NCBI GenBank assembly: GCA_945956915.1
Contig: CAMFJH010000014.1
Location: 1-57,439, forward strand
Reading direction: 5' to 3'
Source: an uncultured Francisellaceae bacterium
GTDB lineage: Bacteria > Pseudomonadota > Gammaproteobacteria > UBA6186 > Azoamicaceae
Length of the DNA stretch: 57,439 nucleotides
The notes below the pieces were generated by a model. It saw only the letters and a program-made list of their open reading frames with translations, made no database searches and had not been told where the DNA came from. The translations under genes and the position numbers were made by a program. Below are positions 44,928 through 54,045 of this stretch, in pieces; the first letter of the stretch is position 1; each line of letters starts with the position of its first letter.

Positions 44928-45076
44928 ATCATCAACTGCCTAATCTATTAAAATGACATTCTACTTCATCGACACCGTATTCTCAAGCAAATACGCGTTG
45001 AAAATCGTGTACGTGCAATCTAAAGAGTGTTCTACTATAATAACAAGAGATGCTGCTTACTTAGCTATAGCATATT

Positions 45077-45769
45077 TTAGAGGCAATAATGGGTTTTTAG
45101 AATGTGATTTGTAAAAGCGCTGCGTAAATAAAATCCTCTAGGATTCACCCATAAAGCTTCACCCTGCGCGTCATGAGTGACATTTAAAATTCTACTGTGT
45201 GCCGCTTTGGGCCGAATGTGTAAATAAACACCCTGTTTTGCCGAGATTTCGGCGATTTGACCACAATAGAGCATTTCTGTTAATTCTTCCCAATCCTGTT
45301 GTAAAATGGATTCTAATTCAGGAGGAAGTACCCACAAAAGTGGAGAGCCCACTTGCCGATTAGGCAGGGGAATGCTGGGATCGGCTTCTATCGGTACCCA
45401 AAGTACTTTTGCCAATTTATGGCGAACACGCGAATCCTGCCAGCGCGAAGGTAATAAGCTTTGATGCCTTGTTTCTCGAAGGGGGGCTGTGCAGACATAG
45501 GTAGATTCACGAGCTTGCATATTCGCATTTAGAGGAATTGTCTTTAATTCGATGCCAAGATGTGCAAAATCTGGCTGAGATTGATTCGTACCATCTGCGC
45601 CTAAATAAAGCTCCATCAGCTGTCCTACCCAGCCTTTAGCATGGCTTAAAGACTTCGGAATGGCTTGATTACACTCTGCTGCTATGTTTTGTAGACTGAG
45701 TCCTGTTAGGGCTTGGCAACGGGCTAGAAGCTCTGCTTCTGTTTGGGGTTTAGTTGTAATCGGTAGCAT
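45077..45769 (-). CDS. mutH: DNA mismatch repair endonuclease MutH
   Basis: MutH nicks the unmethylated strand at hemimethylated GATC sites during mismatch repair. The 230 aa match E. coli MutH (229). GWVGQLMELYLGA carries Glu53, and DFAHLGIELKTIPL carries the catalytic Asp67, Glu74 and Lys76 (E. coli 70, 77, 79). KTIPL and the conserved VCTAPL and RHKLAKVLWVPIE follow. I start at the ATG at 45769; the TTG at 45775 is weaker. A dam methylase gene is expected elsewhere. It is divergent from ffh. Confidence 0.95.
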   Translation of the reverse strand: MLPITTKPQTEAELLARCQALTGLSLQNIAAECNQAIPKSLSHAKGWVGQLMELYLGADGTNQSQPDFAHLGIELKTIPLNANMQARESTYVCTAPLRETRHQSLLPSRWQDSRVRHKLAKVLWVPIEADPSIPLPNRQVGSPLLWVLPPELESILQQDWEELTEMLYCGQIAEISAKQGVYLHIRPKAAHSRILNVTHDAQGEALWVNPRGFYLRSAFTNHILKTHYCL

Positions 45770-45830
45770 AAGCAAGATATTATAGAATTAAATTTTAGAA
45801 AGCAATTCAAGATAGGCAAAAGAGGTATTT

Positions 45831-47243
45831 ATGTTTGAAAATTTATCCGAACGGTTGAGTAAAACCTTTAGAAATATAACAGGTCGTGGTCGTTTAAGTG
45901 AAGAAAATATTAAAGAAACCCTTAAAGAAGTAGAAAAAGCTTTGCTGGAAGCCGATGTGGCTTTAGAGGTTGTAGAGGCTTTTGTAAAATCGGTGGCTGA
46001 TAAAGCCATCGGGGTAGATGTACCTAAGGGGCTTTCGCCTGATCAATTTTTCATCAAAGTCGTTAACGATGAGTTAGTTAGTTTGATGGGAAAAGCCAAT
46101 GAGGAGCTTAATTTAAAAACTAAACCGCCAGCGGTTATTTTAATGGCGGGTTTACAAGGTTCGGGTAAAACGACGACTACTGCCAAATTGGCACGATTTT
46201 TAAAACAAAAACATAAAAAGAAAATAATGGTCGTCAGTGCAGATACTTATAGACCTGCAGCTATCGAGCAGTTAAAGATTTTGGCAGAACAGATTGGCGT
46301 TATTTTTTGTGAAAGTAGTGCGGATGAAAAACCCACTGCGATTGCAAGCCGCGCAATGGTTGAAGCTCACAAACAAAATGTGGATGTATTATTGGTAGAT
46401 ACTGCAGGTCGTTTACACATTGACAATTCAATGATGAAAGAAATTGCAGCGATACATGAGATTGTGAAACCTATTGAGACTTTGTTCGTTGTAGACAGCA
46501 TGACAGGACAAGATGCTGCCAGAAGTGCGAAAGCCTTTAATCAAGCTTTAGCCTTAACCGGTGTTATCTTAACCAAAACGGATGGTGATGCAAGGGGTGG
46601 GGCTGCACTTTCAATTCGATATATAACAGGTAAGCCTATAAAATGGATCGGGGTAGGTGAAAAACTCGAGGCCTTAGAACCGTTTTATCCAGAAAGAATG
46701 GCTTCTCGTATTTTAGGCATGGGTGATGTTTTATCATTAATAGAAGAAATAGAACAAAAAATTGATAAATCCAAAGCTGAGGCTCTTGCCAAAAAAATGC
46801 AAAAAGGCGCTGGTTTTGATTTAGAGGATTATAAAGAGCAATTAAATCAAATGCTCAGTATGGGTGGCATGGGGGCGCTTGTTGGAATGTTAGGTAAAAT
46901 TCCAGGCATGGGTAGCATGGCCAAGATGGTTAATCCCGATATGCAAAGCACACAAGATAAAGCGTTTAAACAATCAATTGCTATTATTAATTCGATGACG
47001 CGTGAGGAGCGTCGTTTCCCTGCTAAAATCAATGGCTCGCGCAAACAACGTATTGCAAAGGGTGCAGGTTTAACGATTCAGCATGTCAGCAAAGTTTTAA
47101 AAGAACATGAAAAGATGAAAGACATGTCTAAAAAGATGCCCTCTAAAAGTGCTTTAATGGGCATGATGAACGGGCTTAAAGGTAAAATACCTGGAGGTGG
47201 CGGCGGAGGCTTTCCACCAGGGATGTTACCGCCTGGGTTTTAA
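45831..47243 (+). CDS. ffh: Signal recognition particle protein Ffh
   Basis: This GTPase delivers nascent membrane proteins to FtsY. The 470 aa show an N-domain (1-85), a P-loop GLQGSGKTTTTAKLA near 107, and the GTPase elements DTYRPAAIEQL, DTAGRLHID and TKTDGDARGG. The methionine-rich M-domain carries MTREERRFPAKINGSRKQRIAKGAG (the SRP RNA-binding SGxGR-like region) near 385-415. It ends in a Gly/Pro/Met-rich tail. AAAGAGG lies upstream of the ATG. Complete and typical. Confidence 0.97.
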   Translation: MFENLSERLSKTFRNITGRGRLSEENIKETLKEVEKALLEADVALEVVEAFVKSVADKAIGVDVPKGLSPDQFFIKVVNDELVSLMGKANEELNLKTKPPAVILMAGLQGSGKTTTTAKLARFLKQKHKKKIMVVSADTYRPAAIEQLKILAEQIGVIFCESSADEKPTAIASRAMVEAHKQNVDVLLVDTAGRLHIDNSMMKEIAAIHEIVKPIETLFVVDSMTGQDAARSAKAFNQALALTGVILTKTDGDARGGAALSIRYITGKPIKWIGVGEKLEALEPFYPERMASRILGMGDVLSLIEEIEQKIDKSKAEALAKKMQKGAGFDLEDYKEQLNQMLSMGGMGALVGMLGKIPGMGSMAKMVNPDMQSTQDKAFKQSIAIINSMTREERRFPAKINGSRKQRIAKGAGLTIQHVSKVLKEHEKMKDMSKKMPSKSALMGMMNGLKGKIPGGGGGGFPPGMLPPGF

Positions 47244-47297
47244 AACACATTAGTTTAGATAAAAAGAAAAATCTCCGGATCAGAGGGTATAGTTAAA

Positions 47298-49310
47298 TTA
47301 AGAATTATTGGGTGTGTGACGTGAAGATGTGGGCTTAGGTTGAGTAGGATTAGCACTTAATGCAGTCTCTTGTAAATCTACAGCAGGTGCTTTTTTATCT
47401 AAATAATTATGTAAATAATTCAGTGGTGTAAAGCTAGTATTAGGAGCTGAGCTAAGAGCTATAGCTTCGGTTAAATGATTTGCACTGTAATTTTTAAGCA
47501 AACCTTCTGGTACATGTTTATCACAAATTAATTTATACACTTTTTCAAAATGAGAAGCAGCTTTCGTTCTAGGGACTGTTTTGTTATAGGCTTTTAGAAT
47601 TGTGTTTTGCAGATTTTTATCATGAATTTCTGGGATACCACCTTGCTTAAAAATGGCCTCTAGAGCCAATATGGGATCGGGTGGTATTAGGTGTGTAAGG
47701 CGGATTTTAGGCAGGGAGCTATGGGGTGTTGCTCTAGGTAATAGCATAGGCTTATCTTTTGTGCTATTGAATTCTGGAATATACCCCATGTGCAATACTT
47801 GCTCAAAATGCCGAATCGTGTCTTCTGGCTTAGGATTATCTGAACTTGCGCGCAAAGTGATGTGTGGCTTAGGTAGATGTAAGGGGGTATCTCGGTTAAA
47901 TAGGCTAAAAAACCGAGAGCGCAAATTTGGATTGATAATATTTCGCATTTGCTTGGGTTCAATGCTGGGATTTAAGGCATCAATAAGACCATTTTTGCAA
48001 GCATATTCAAAATCTGTATATAATTTTAAATTATTGGCTTTGTTCCAACAAGCAGTTTTTCTTAGATAACTTGCAGCACTTATTACCGTGGCACCAATCG
48101 TTATTCCTAAGGCAATAGTAGCAACCATTGTAAGTGTTGCGGGTGGGAAAGCAAGACTGAGTACGCCTACTGTAGCCAAGGTGATCCCTAGCAAACCAGA
48201 GCTTGCTAATACATTTGAAATATTAAACATAAGATCTGCAAAATGAGCTTTCATTCGAATTTTTTTACCGTGTTCAGTTTCTATAGGTCGTTTTTTTGCA
48301 TTTTTGTAATTTGTAAAGGCAGTAATCGTATTTGAAATATTGCTAATTAATGCGGCAGTAGCTGCTATCGGTAGTAAAAAAGGTGCTGCAATCGTAACAG
48401 TAAAAGCGTTCATCACTGCAACGGTACTTGCACCCAAAATGCCGATACTTCCTGTTCCTGCGGTAACCCAGGTCGATCTTAAGATGCGTTTTCTGTGCTC
48501 GGAAGGTTTTATGTTAGGATTACTACGCAAGCTTTGTAATCGACAGAACTGTGCGGCCAAACCCGCAATCGGTGAACTGAGTTGCCCAATAAGGCCAAAA
48601 GGTAAGTAGGGCCCACGCCCCATTGCATTCAGGCTAGCTGTTAAAACACTTAAGGGTTGTTGCCAGCGCCTAAACCGATCTGCACGTTTTGTACACTTTT
48701 TAATATCTTGTAGTATTTTATTTAAAGTTTGGGCTGTTTGAGGATTTGCTAATATAGTGTTGTGTAATTGTCTTAAAAGTTGCGCGCGTTCTCCATTTTT
48801 TTTAACCAGATTGCTCCTTAATGTCTCTAATTGTATTTCTCGTTCAGTTATTTTTTTATGTAATTTCTCAGTCAACCTCAGAAATTTTTTCTCTCGTTCT
48901 ACTTGTTCTGTATGTAATTTTTGAGTCAATTTTTGACCATGTTTTCCTTTTGGCTTTTTAATTTCACTAAGCATGATGATTTCTGCTTCTAAAGTTTTGA
49001 TCTGTTCTAATGAGGAATGCATAGGCGGGTAAAAACAATTTAAAATTTCTTCCCAATCAGTAGGGGGATTAAAAGTTTTGGGATCTAATAAAGCGGGCAA
49101 TATGGCTGCTAGTTTTTTAATCGCTTTGCGCGTTGGTGTATTAAGATTTTGTAATGCAGGAGTCGTTATAGGATTGAAATCCGGTTTTGTAGATTCAATA
49201 TGGTATTGCATCGCTTTAATGAAAAAATTTTCAGTAGAGAATAATCGATAGGAAAGTTGAATGCTATCATTTGATAGTGTCTTCGGGATTAATTGTGGGG
49301 TGCTTGCCAT
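47298..49310 (-). CDS. Coiled-coil / membrane protein of unknown family, 670 aa
   Basis: No family was recognised. From the ATG at 49310 (TGAGGT upstream) there are three parts. The first 100 residues are followed by a long Lys/Glu-rich coiled coil at about 100-200 (KLHTEQVEREKKFLRLTEKL, KKITEREIQLETL). A region with two hydrophobic clusters follows at about 280-330 and 360-417 (AFTVTIAAPFLLPIAATAAL and TMVATIALGITIGATVISAA). The C-terminal 250 residues are soluble. There is no signal peptide. It lies head-to-tail with the helicase gene and may share its transcript. The layout is that of membrane-inserted secreted effectors, which is an inference. Confidence 0.65.
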   Translation of the reverse strand: MASTPQLIPKTLSNDSIQLSYRLFSTENFFIKAMQYHIESTKPDFNPITTPALQNLNTPTRKAIKKLAAILPALLDPKTFNPPTDWEEILNCFYPPMHSSLEQIKTLEAEIIMLSEIKKPKGKHGQKLTQKLHTEQVEREKKFLRLTEKLHKKITEREIQLETLRSNLVKKNGERAQLLRQLHNTILANPQTAQTLNKILQDIKKCTKRADRFRRWQQPLSVLTASLNAMGRGPYLPFGLIGQLSSPIAGLAAQFCRLQSLRSNPNIKPSEHRKRILRSTWVTAGTGSIGILGASTVAVMNAFTVTIAAPFLLPIAATAALISNISNTITAFTNYKNAKKRPIETEHGKKIRMKAHFADLMFNISNVLASSGLLGITLATVGVLSLAFPPATLTMVATIALGITIGATVISAASYLRKTACWNKANNLKLYTDFEYACKNGLIDALNPSIEPKQMRNIINPNLRSRFFSLFNRDTPLHLPKPHITLRASSDNPKPEDTIRHFEQVLHMGYIPEFNSTKDKPMLLPRATPHSSLPKIRLTHLIPPDPILALEAIFKQGGIPEIHDKNLQNTILKAYNKTVPRTKAASHFEKVYKLICDKHVPEGLLKNYSANHLTEAIALSSAPNTSFTPLNYLHNYLDKKAPAVDLQETALSANPTQPKPTSSRHTPNNS

Positions 49311-49421
49311 CAAATGACCTCAAGTTGAGAATGAGTTTATTTGATGTTATGACCTCCAAACCCTTTTAAAGTTCATTTTTCCACATAGGTGTATATGCCT
49401 GATATACGTACAGTCTCTTGT

Positions 49422-52400
49422 TTAAGTTTTTGCCTTAACGCCTAGGTGGGTAGGGATCATGCCACGCAAGGTTTGTATAACACCAGCAACTGCTCCTTTC
49501 CCATATTCTCTATCATAATTCTTTGGATCAATAGAAGTTCCTGTTAAATTAATTTTTAAAGGTTTCTGACCTTTTCCTAAATCAATATAGTCGTAGTGGT
49601 AATAAAAGTATGGATTCCCTGATTGTTTTTTTGTAAGCAGTAGACGGGCTTGTTGAAGCAAATCAAGAGGTAATGGATTGCCAATCATTCGATAAAACTC
49701 ATCAGCAGGGAAACAGGCACGTAGATACAAGGATGTTAATAAAAAATCTTTTGATAAGCCTTCAATGCTGATAAGTGTGCTGTCGCTTTGATTTGAAGTA
49801 GAGAGACAAACAGGCTTGGGATTAGGATTTCTTGCTTGCATCAAGCTGTAGGCGCTTTCTCCTTTATGATTTTTAAGGTGTATGTCAGCTTTAGCGCTGA
49901 TTAGTATTTGCTCCATATTATTATTCTGATTAAGTTTTATGGACTCTATGAGTGCGGTGTCGCCTGATGTTCTATTTTTTACATTAACATCGATGCCTTG
50001 ATTTTCCAACAGTGCTTCTACCATTGCTGTATCACCGCTTTGGGTAGCACATATAAGAGGTGGAATTCCAAAATCATCTTGAGCATTGATTTCTGATTCG
50101 GAAAGCATACACGCTATCGTTTTTACAGTACGAAGATCCTGTTTACGAATAGCATCGATTAATCGGGTATGATTTATGATCGAGGTTGATAGCTTAATGA
50201 GTGCTCTAGATCTCTCAGGAAAAGCATGAGAGTTTTTTGGAGTGAGGTAAGCTAGATATTGGTGTTGGAATTGACGTTGTGCAATGGCGTAATAAAGCTC
50301 ATCATTGGTTTTACGCTCCTTTTCATTGGTTAAAGCAATAAATGGTATTGAGGTTGCAAAATGAATTAAATCTTTTACAATCTCATTTAATGTTGGATAC
50401 AGTTTAATCCATAAGCGTGATAAGCAAAGTAAGCTATAGTAATGTAAGCTCAAAATTGTTTTTTCAGGTGTAAATTTCGTTTTTAAAATAGTAACAAAAT
50501 TATCTTTGTATATGTCATTTTTTATTAGATTAGTTAAAAACGTAAGTGTTCTAGCTTGGTCTTGAAAAATATATTTCCATAAACTAATGTTTTTAGTGTC
50601 TTCTTTTATATCAAACAGAATCATGATTAAGATAGAATATTCTTTATCTAATAATAATTTAATGTTTTCAGCATTGAAATCAGCAGGTTTCAGTAATAGT
50701 CGAGTATATATTGATGCAGGAGAAATGTCTTGTTTTAATTCTGTTTCAGGAGATTGACTGGGCTTTTGAACTTTTGGAGGCTGAAAGCATTCATATCCTT
50801 TGGGAAGCAAATAATTATCAGGTAATTCTATATCGTCTAGATTTAATTTGTTATTGATAAATATATTTTTTGCCATGGTCAGCACTCGGTTTTCACCTGT
50901 TTTATTGTAAGCTAGTTTGTGATCAAAGGCCAATTGAATAAGCGTATTAACTCTTTTGATCCAGCCTAAGCGGTTTCCTATTTCGCGCGCACTTTTCTCT
51001 TCAGCGGGTAAACTCGAAGATTGGATCGGTACATTTTGGGGCATGGTCGCCGGCAAAGCTTGTTGGATATTCAATGTGGGCTTAGATTTAAAATATTGTA
51101 TCATATGAGTTTCTTTTTCATTGAAAAATAATGTACAGGATTCTTTAGCTCGACTTAAGCCTACTAATATGCGATGAAATTCTAAAATCATCTCTTGTCC
51201 AGTTATATCCTGCTTGTCCTTTGAACGGAAGGATTTAGAAAGTTTAGCACTTTCTTCTGAAGCCTGAAGTAATTCTGGAAGCATACTTGCCAATTTTTCA
51301 AATAGGTTGATTGCAATTACATGTTCAGATTCTAAACCACCTATATCTTCTAAAGTCAAAATATTATCTGGGTTAAAATATTTTGATGCCATCGGGAGGT
51401 AAGTGATATCGGGGATAACAACCATATAGCTGGAGTCTTCGGACATTTTTCTATATTTTTTTTCGCTTGTTTCTGCAGTTGTTTTTTCATCAAGTCCTAT
51501 TGCTATTTCTTTCTCTAGAACTGGCATTGGCTCATAAAATACATCGCCTGTAGGTGTTGTGGAGTCACATTGCATAAGATACTTTGCTGTTTTGTCATCG
51601 CCGTTTCGTGCACAATGCCTATCAAGTAATTCTAAAAGTAAATTCAAGAGGTCAATTATTTTTTTAGAGTTGCGGTAGGAAAGTGTAAATGGGTGCTCTA
51701 CAAATGCCACCCCATTTTTTCGAAATGATTGTCGAATAAATTCTAAATTAGATAAGGGATCATAAAGTGCTTGGTTAGCGTCTCCAGAAGCTTGGATCCC
51801 AAATGAACATGCTAGAAGTGATTTGATAAAGGCTCTGGGAAGATTTTGTATTTCATCTAAGTATAAAGTATGGATGTTTGTGGTTTTTTGTAGAGCAGGG
51901 CTTAAATCATAAAAACTCAAATCATAACCCATTTCTATGCCACTTAGCTCGGCACGTCTTCTGGCACCTGAAGAATACGGTTGTACGCGTGCTTCTTCGT
52001 CTTTAGGAATATAAGACCCTATTAAAGTTTTTTCGCAATAGCGTTGATAGAGCTTAAATATTTTTTTTCTGGACTCAACATCATTTTTACATACAGAATG
52101 ATGCAAAGGCGAGTTAAGATATTGCTTTTTAGTGTCGTGGCCTGTAAGTACTCTCCATTCTCGATAGACTGCTTTACAAGCATAGTCAGGATCCTCTGAT
52201 TTTTTTTTCAGGGGTCGTAGATATTGTCCTACAGTAATATTTTCAGTTTCGCACCACCAGATGAAATGCTGGATACCTCTTTTTTGTTCAGGCTTTAATT
52301 GCTGTAGGTTGGGATCAATTTTTCTGGCAAATGATTCATAATCAAAGATTTCTAGCCAAGGATTTTCACTCAATTCTTTTTTAAAGTCAGATTTAATTTC

Positions 52401-53072
52401 ACGTGCAAGCCTTGACTGCGGACTTAGGTAAATATGATTCATTTCATTTTGGTTTTTAGTTTCAGCACCCAAAAGCGCATCATGGTTTTTACAAACTGCT
52501 CGCAGCATTTTTTTTAATACTACGGTTTTACCACTTCCAGGGGGTCCCAGGATTAGATTGATTTTTTTAAGGTTTAAGGCTCTTTGCTGTATATCATTTA
52601 ATACAATGAAAAGATCACCCATCCAATTTGCAGCTTTAGCCAGTAGCCATTTGGCCATATTCTTAGCCATTGTTTCTAATTCAGGTGCAGCAGCTGAGAT
52701 ATTTGTAGGAACATTCCAATCATCGAGTCGAACAATTTTCAATGGTATATCAGTGTTATTTAATTTATCTAAATATCTGGATAAAAGCGTTTTATCTTTT
52801 AATTTTTTTTCATACTCTTTGTGCGTAAGGCCGCGATCCAACAAGAATAAACGTTTTTGTCCTTCAGCTAAGATGTAGGTTGCCAGCGCCCGATCACCTT
52901 CATTGATTCGTGTGGAAAGTAAATCAGTATGGCCTTGTAAGAATTTTATTTTAAGGCCAGGATCAGGCTCTGCCTGGCCTGCAGCATTTCGCTGGCTGAG
53001 CTTAGTAATAAATTTAGAATCGAAATAAGGCTTAAGCGGTTCTTCACAATAAACGCCATTAAAATCAAACAT
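49422..53072 (-). CDS. SF1 helicase with C-terminal ankyrin repeats and an N-terminal RelE-like region (1216 aa)
   Basis: This is an unusual fusion. Residues about 45-105 have the strand pattern STRINEGDRALATYIL / KRLFLLDRGLTHKEYEK, which resembles the RelE-like domain preceding helicases of the UvrD/TRANK1 kind (low confidence). The SF1 core has Walker A LGPPGSGKTVV near 175, Walker B LYLDEIQNLP near 400, motif III ASGDANQALYDP, motif IV FTLSYRNSKKI, GLESEHVIAIN near 580 and VGLSRAK near 636. A large insertion lies between Walker A and B. Two or three ankyrin repeats follow at about 995-1085 (QDDFGIPPLICATQSGD, TSGDTALIESIKLNQ). AAAGG precedes the ATG at 53072. DNA- or RNA-directed ATPase activity is expected; substrate unknown. 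Confidence 0.75.
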   Translation of the reverse strand: MFDFNGVYCEEPLKPYFDSKFITKLSQRNAAGQAEPDPGLKIKFLQGHTDLLSTRINEGDRALATYILAEGQKRLFLLDRGLTHKEYEKKLKDKTLLSRYLDKLNNTDIPLKIVRLDDWNVPTNISAAAPELETMAKNMAKWLLAKAANWMGDLFIVLNDIQQRALNLKKINLILGPPGSGKTVVLKKMLRAVCKNHDALLGAETKNQNEMNHIYLSPQSRLAREIKSDFKKELSENPWLEIFDYESFARKIDPNLQQLKPEQKRGIQHFIWWCETENITVGQYLRPLKKKSEDPDYACKAVYREWRVLTGHDTKKQYLNSPLHHSVCKNDVESRKKIFKLYQRYCEKTLIGSYIPKDEEARVQPYSSGARRRAELSGIEMGYDLSFYDLSPALQKTTNIHTLYLDEIQNLPRAFIKSLLACSFGIQASGDANQALYDPLSNLEFIRQSFRKNGVAFVEHPFTLSYRNSKKIIDLLNLLLELLDRHCARNGDDKTAKYLMQCDSTTPTGDVFYEPMPVLEKEIAIGLDEKTTAETSEKKYRKMSEDSSYMVVIPDITYLPMASKYFNPDNILTLEDIGGLESEHVIAINLFEKLASMLPELLQASEESAKLSKSFRSKDKQDITGQEMILEFHRILVGLSRAKESCTLFFNEKETHMIQYFKSKPTLNIQQALPATMPQNVPIQSSSLPAEEKSAREIGNRLGWIKRVNTLIQLAFDHKLAYNKTGENRVLTMAKNIFINNKLNLDDIELPDNYLLPKGYECFQPPKVQKPSQSPETELKQDISPASIYTRLLLKPADFNAENIKLLLDKEYSILIMILFDIKEDTKNISLWKYIFQDQARTLTFLTNLIKNDIYKDNFVTILKTKFTPEKTILSLHYYSLLCLSRLWIKLYPTLNEIVKDLIHFATSIPFIALTNEKERKTNDELYYAIAQRQFQHQYLAYLTPKNSHAFPERSRALIKLSTSIINHTRLIDAIRKQDLRTVKTIACMLSESEINAQDDFGIPPLICATQSGDTAMVEALLENQGIDVNVKNRTSGDTALIESIKLNQNNNMEQILISAKADIHLKNHKGESAYSLMQARNPNPKPVCLSTSNQSDSTLISIEGLSKDFLLTSLYLRACFPADEFYRMIGNPLPLDLLQQARLLLTKKQSGNPYFYYHYDYIDLGKGQKPLKINLTGTSIDPKNYDREYGKGAVAGVIQTLRGMIPTHLGVKAKT

Positions 53073-53253
53073 AAAGAATACCTTTTGTTAGGGGAAAATA
53101 AAAATTATTCGACAATTATATCATTGGTATTAGTTTGGATCAAGGTTATTATATTCAGTGCAATTCAGCATTTAAAATAGCATTACTCAATTCAGTCTCA
53201 GAAAAATCCAAAAAAACGAATGTTGTCCATGGCGCATAAACCTTCATGCAGAA

Positions 53254-53676
53254 TCATTGAGATCTCTTTCGTAATTGATCATGTAAATACTGAGCCTCTT
53301 TTAAAAATTCAGGTAAGTGTAGGAAAACTTGTTCTGCTTTATCGTCATCATAAGTGTGGCTCGTTATATTGCGATTTGATTGATAAACCACCCATTTTTT
53401 TAAATCTGAAAGTAATAATCCTTTTTCGTTACTTAGGCGAATTAAGTTAGAAAAGGATAATCCGTCGATTTCTGAAGGGTTGGGTTCAGTCATTTCCAAA
53501 TAGCGTTTTAGCATTCTCCAACTGAGTTCATAAGTGAATTCAAGGGCTTGAATAGCAGCTAATCTAAATTGCAAAAACATTTCGCGATCATGCTTTGCTA
53601 GATCTGAGTTACAAAAAATTAAACTCTTCTCTAACTGATGAATCGCCTTTTTAAAGGAAGAAAGGTCAAGTTTCAT
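53254..53676 (-). CDS. HEPN-domain protein, HI0074 / nucleotidyltransferase-substrate-binding family
   Basis: A 140-aa all-helical protein of the HEPN superfamily. AIQALEFTYELSWRMLKRYLE is the family core. RNITSHTY (Arg102, His107, Tyr109) is an R-x4-H-x-Y motif, the RNase site and modified tyrosine known from HepT toxins. Relatives are normally paired with an MNT nucleotidyltransferase antitoxin that AMPylates that tyrosine. No such gene is visible next to it; only a short open frame overlaps its stop. AGGTAGGTG lies upstream of the ATG at 53676. It is probably an orphan toxin or a broken system. Confidence 0.8.
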   Translation of the reverse strand: MKLDLSSFKKAIHQLEKSLIFCNSDLAKHDREMFLQFRLAAIQALEFTYELSWRMLKRYLEMTEPNPSEIDGLSFSNLIRLSNEKGLLLSDLKKWVVYQSNRNITSHTYDDDKAEQVFLHLPEFLKEAQYLHDQLRKRSQ

Positions 53677-53944
53677 TCTAACACCTACCTATGTGGAGTT
53701 TCATCCTTAGGATTGTCTCATAGTAAAAGATAAAAACCAAACAAAAGTTAACTAATTAACTATTTTAGATAAAAAGAACAGCCCCAAGTACAGCAAATAG
53801 CAAATAAAACTAAAAAATAACTTTTAATATTCTTAAAACTATGGTATTGTGCATTGCTTATACCGTCTCTAATAAGGGATAAGGTATAAATAAAGCGGGT
53901 TGCATGACTTAATTTTTCCGCAGCCCTATATGGATAAGATCCTC

Positions 53945-53974
53945 TTGACAGGGGAAAGCTTATCGTTGTAAGAT
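53945..53974 (+). promoter_or_regulatory. Candidate promoter of the str operon
   Basis: TTGACA at 53945-53950 is a perfect -35 consensus. It is followed after 18 bases by TAAGAT at 53969-53974 (four of six match TATAAT). Transcription would start near 53980, directly at the hairpin region ahead of rpsL. Other promoters further upstream are possible. Confidence 0.55.
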
Positions 53975-53977
53975 TCT

Positions 53978-54015
53978 GCTTCTTGAAGCAAAGAAGCGAG
54001 AAGTTGCTTTTTTTT
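53978..54015 (+). promoter_or_regulatory. Competing hairpins resembling an attenuator upstream of rpsL
   Basis: GCTTCTT at 53978-53984 pairs with AAGAAGC at 53991-53997. AAGCAA at 53986-53991 pairs with TTGCTT at 54004-54009, followed by a run of T. GCTTC at 53978-53982 could also pair with GAAGC at 53985-53989. These stems share bases, so they exclude one another, and the last has the shape of an intrinsic terminator 37 bases before the rpsL start. That is an attenuator layout. No peptide or protein sensor is evident, and stem strength is modest. Confidence 0.45.
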
Positions 54016-54045
54016 ATGTCTGAAAAAGTGGAGTAGGCTATTGTT

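Larger units (their letters stand above)
53700..54045 (+). other. Leader region of the str operon
   Basis: There are 346 bases without a protein gene. It is AT-rich in its first half. It then holds a stem GGGTTGC (53897-53903) with GCAGCCC (53920-53926), a TTGACA-type promoter, and the competing hairpins described below. A six-codon frame MSEKVE at 54016-54036 lies just before rpsL and overlaps the end of the T-run, but nothing supports its use. Confidence 0.6.

Noticed and set aside
47653..48069. 138-codon plus-strand frame inside the coiled-coil membrane protein gene
   Set aside because: Antisense to a long frame with a good ribosome site; composition is unlike its neighbours and no motif was seen.
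53155..53247. 30-codon minus-strand frame and an overlapping 19-codon frame after the HEPN gene, considered as remnant of an MNT antitoxin
   Set aside because: No nucleotidyltransferase motif such as GSRARG could be found in either frame, so a relation to the antitoxin is not supported.
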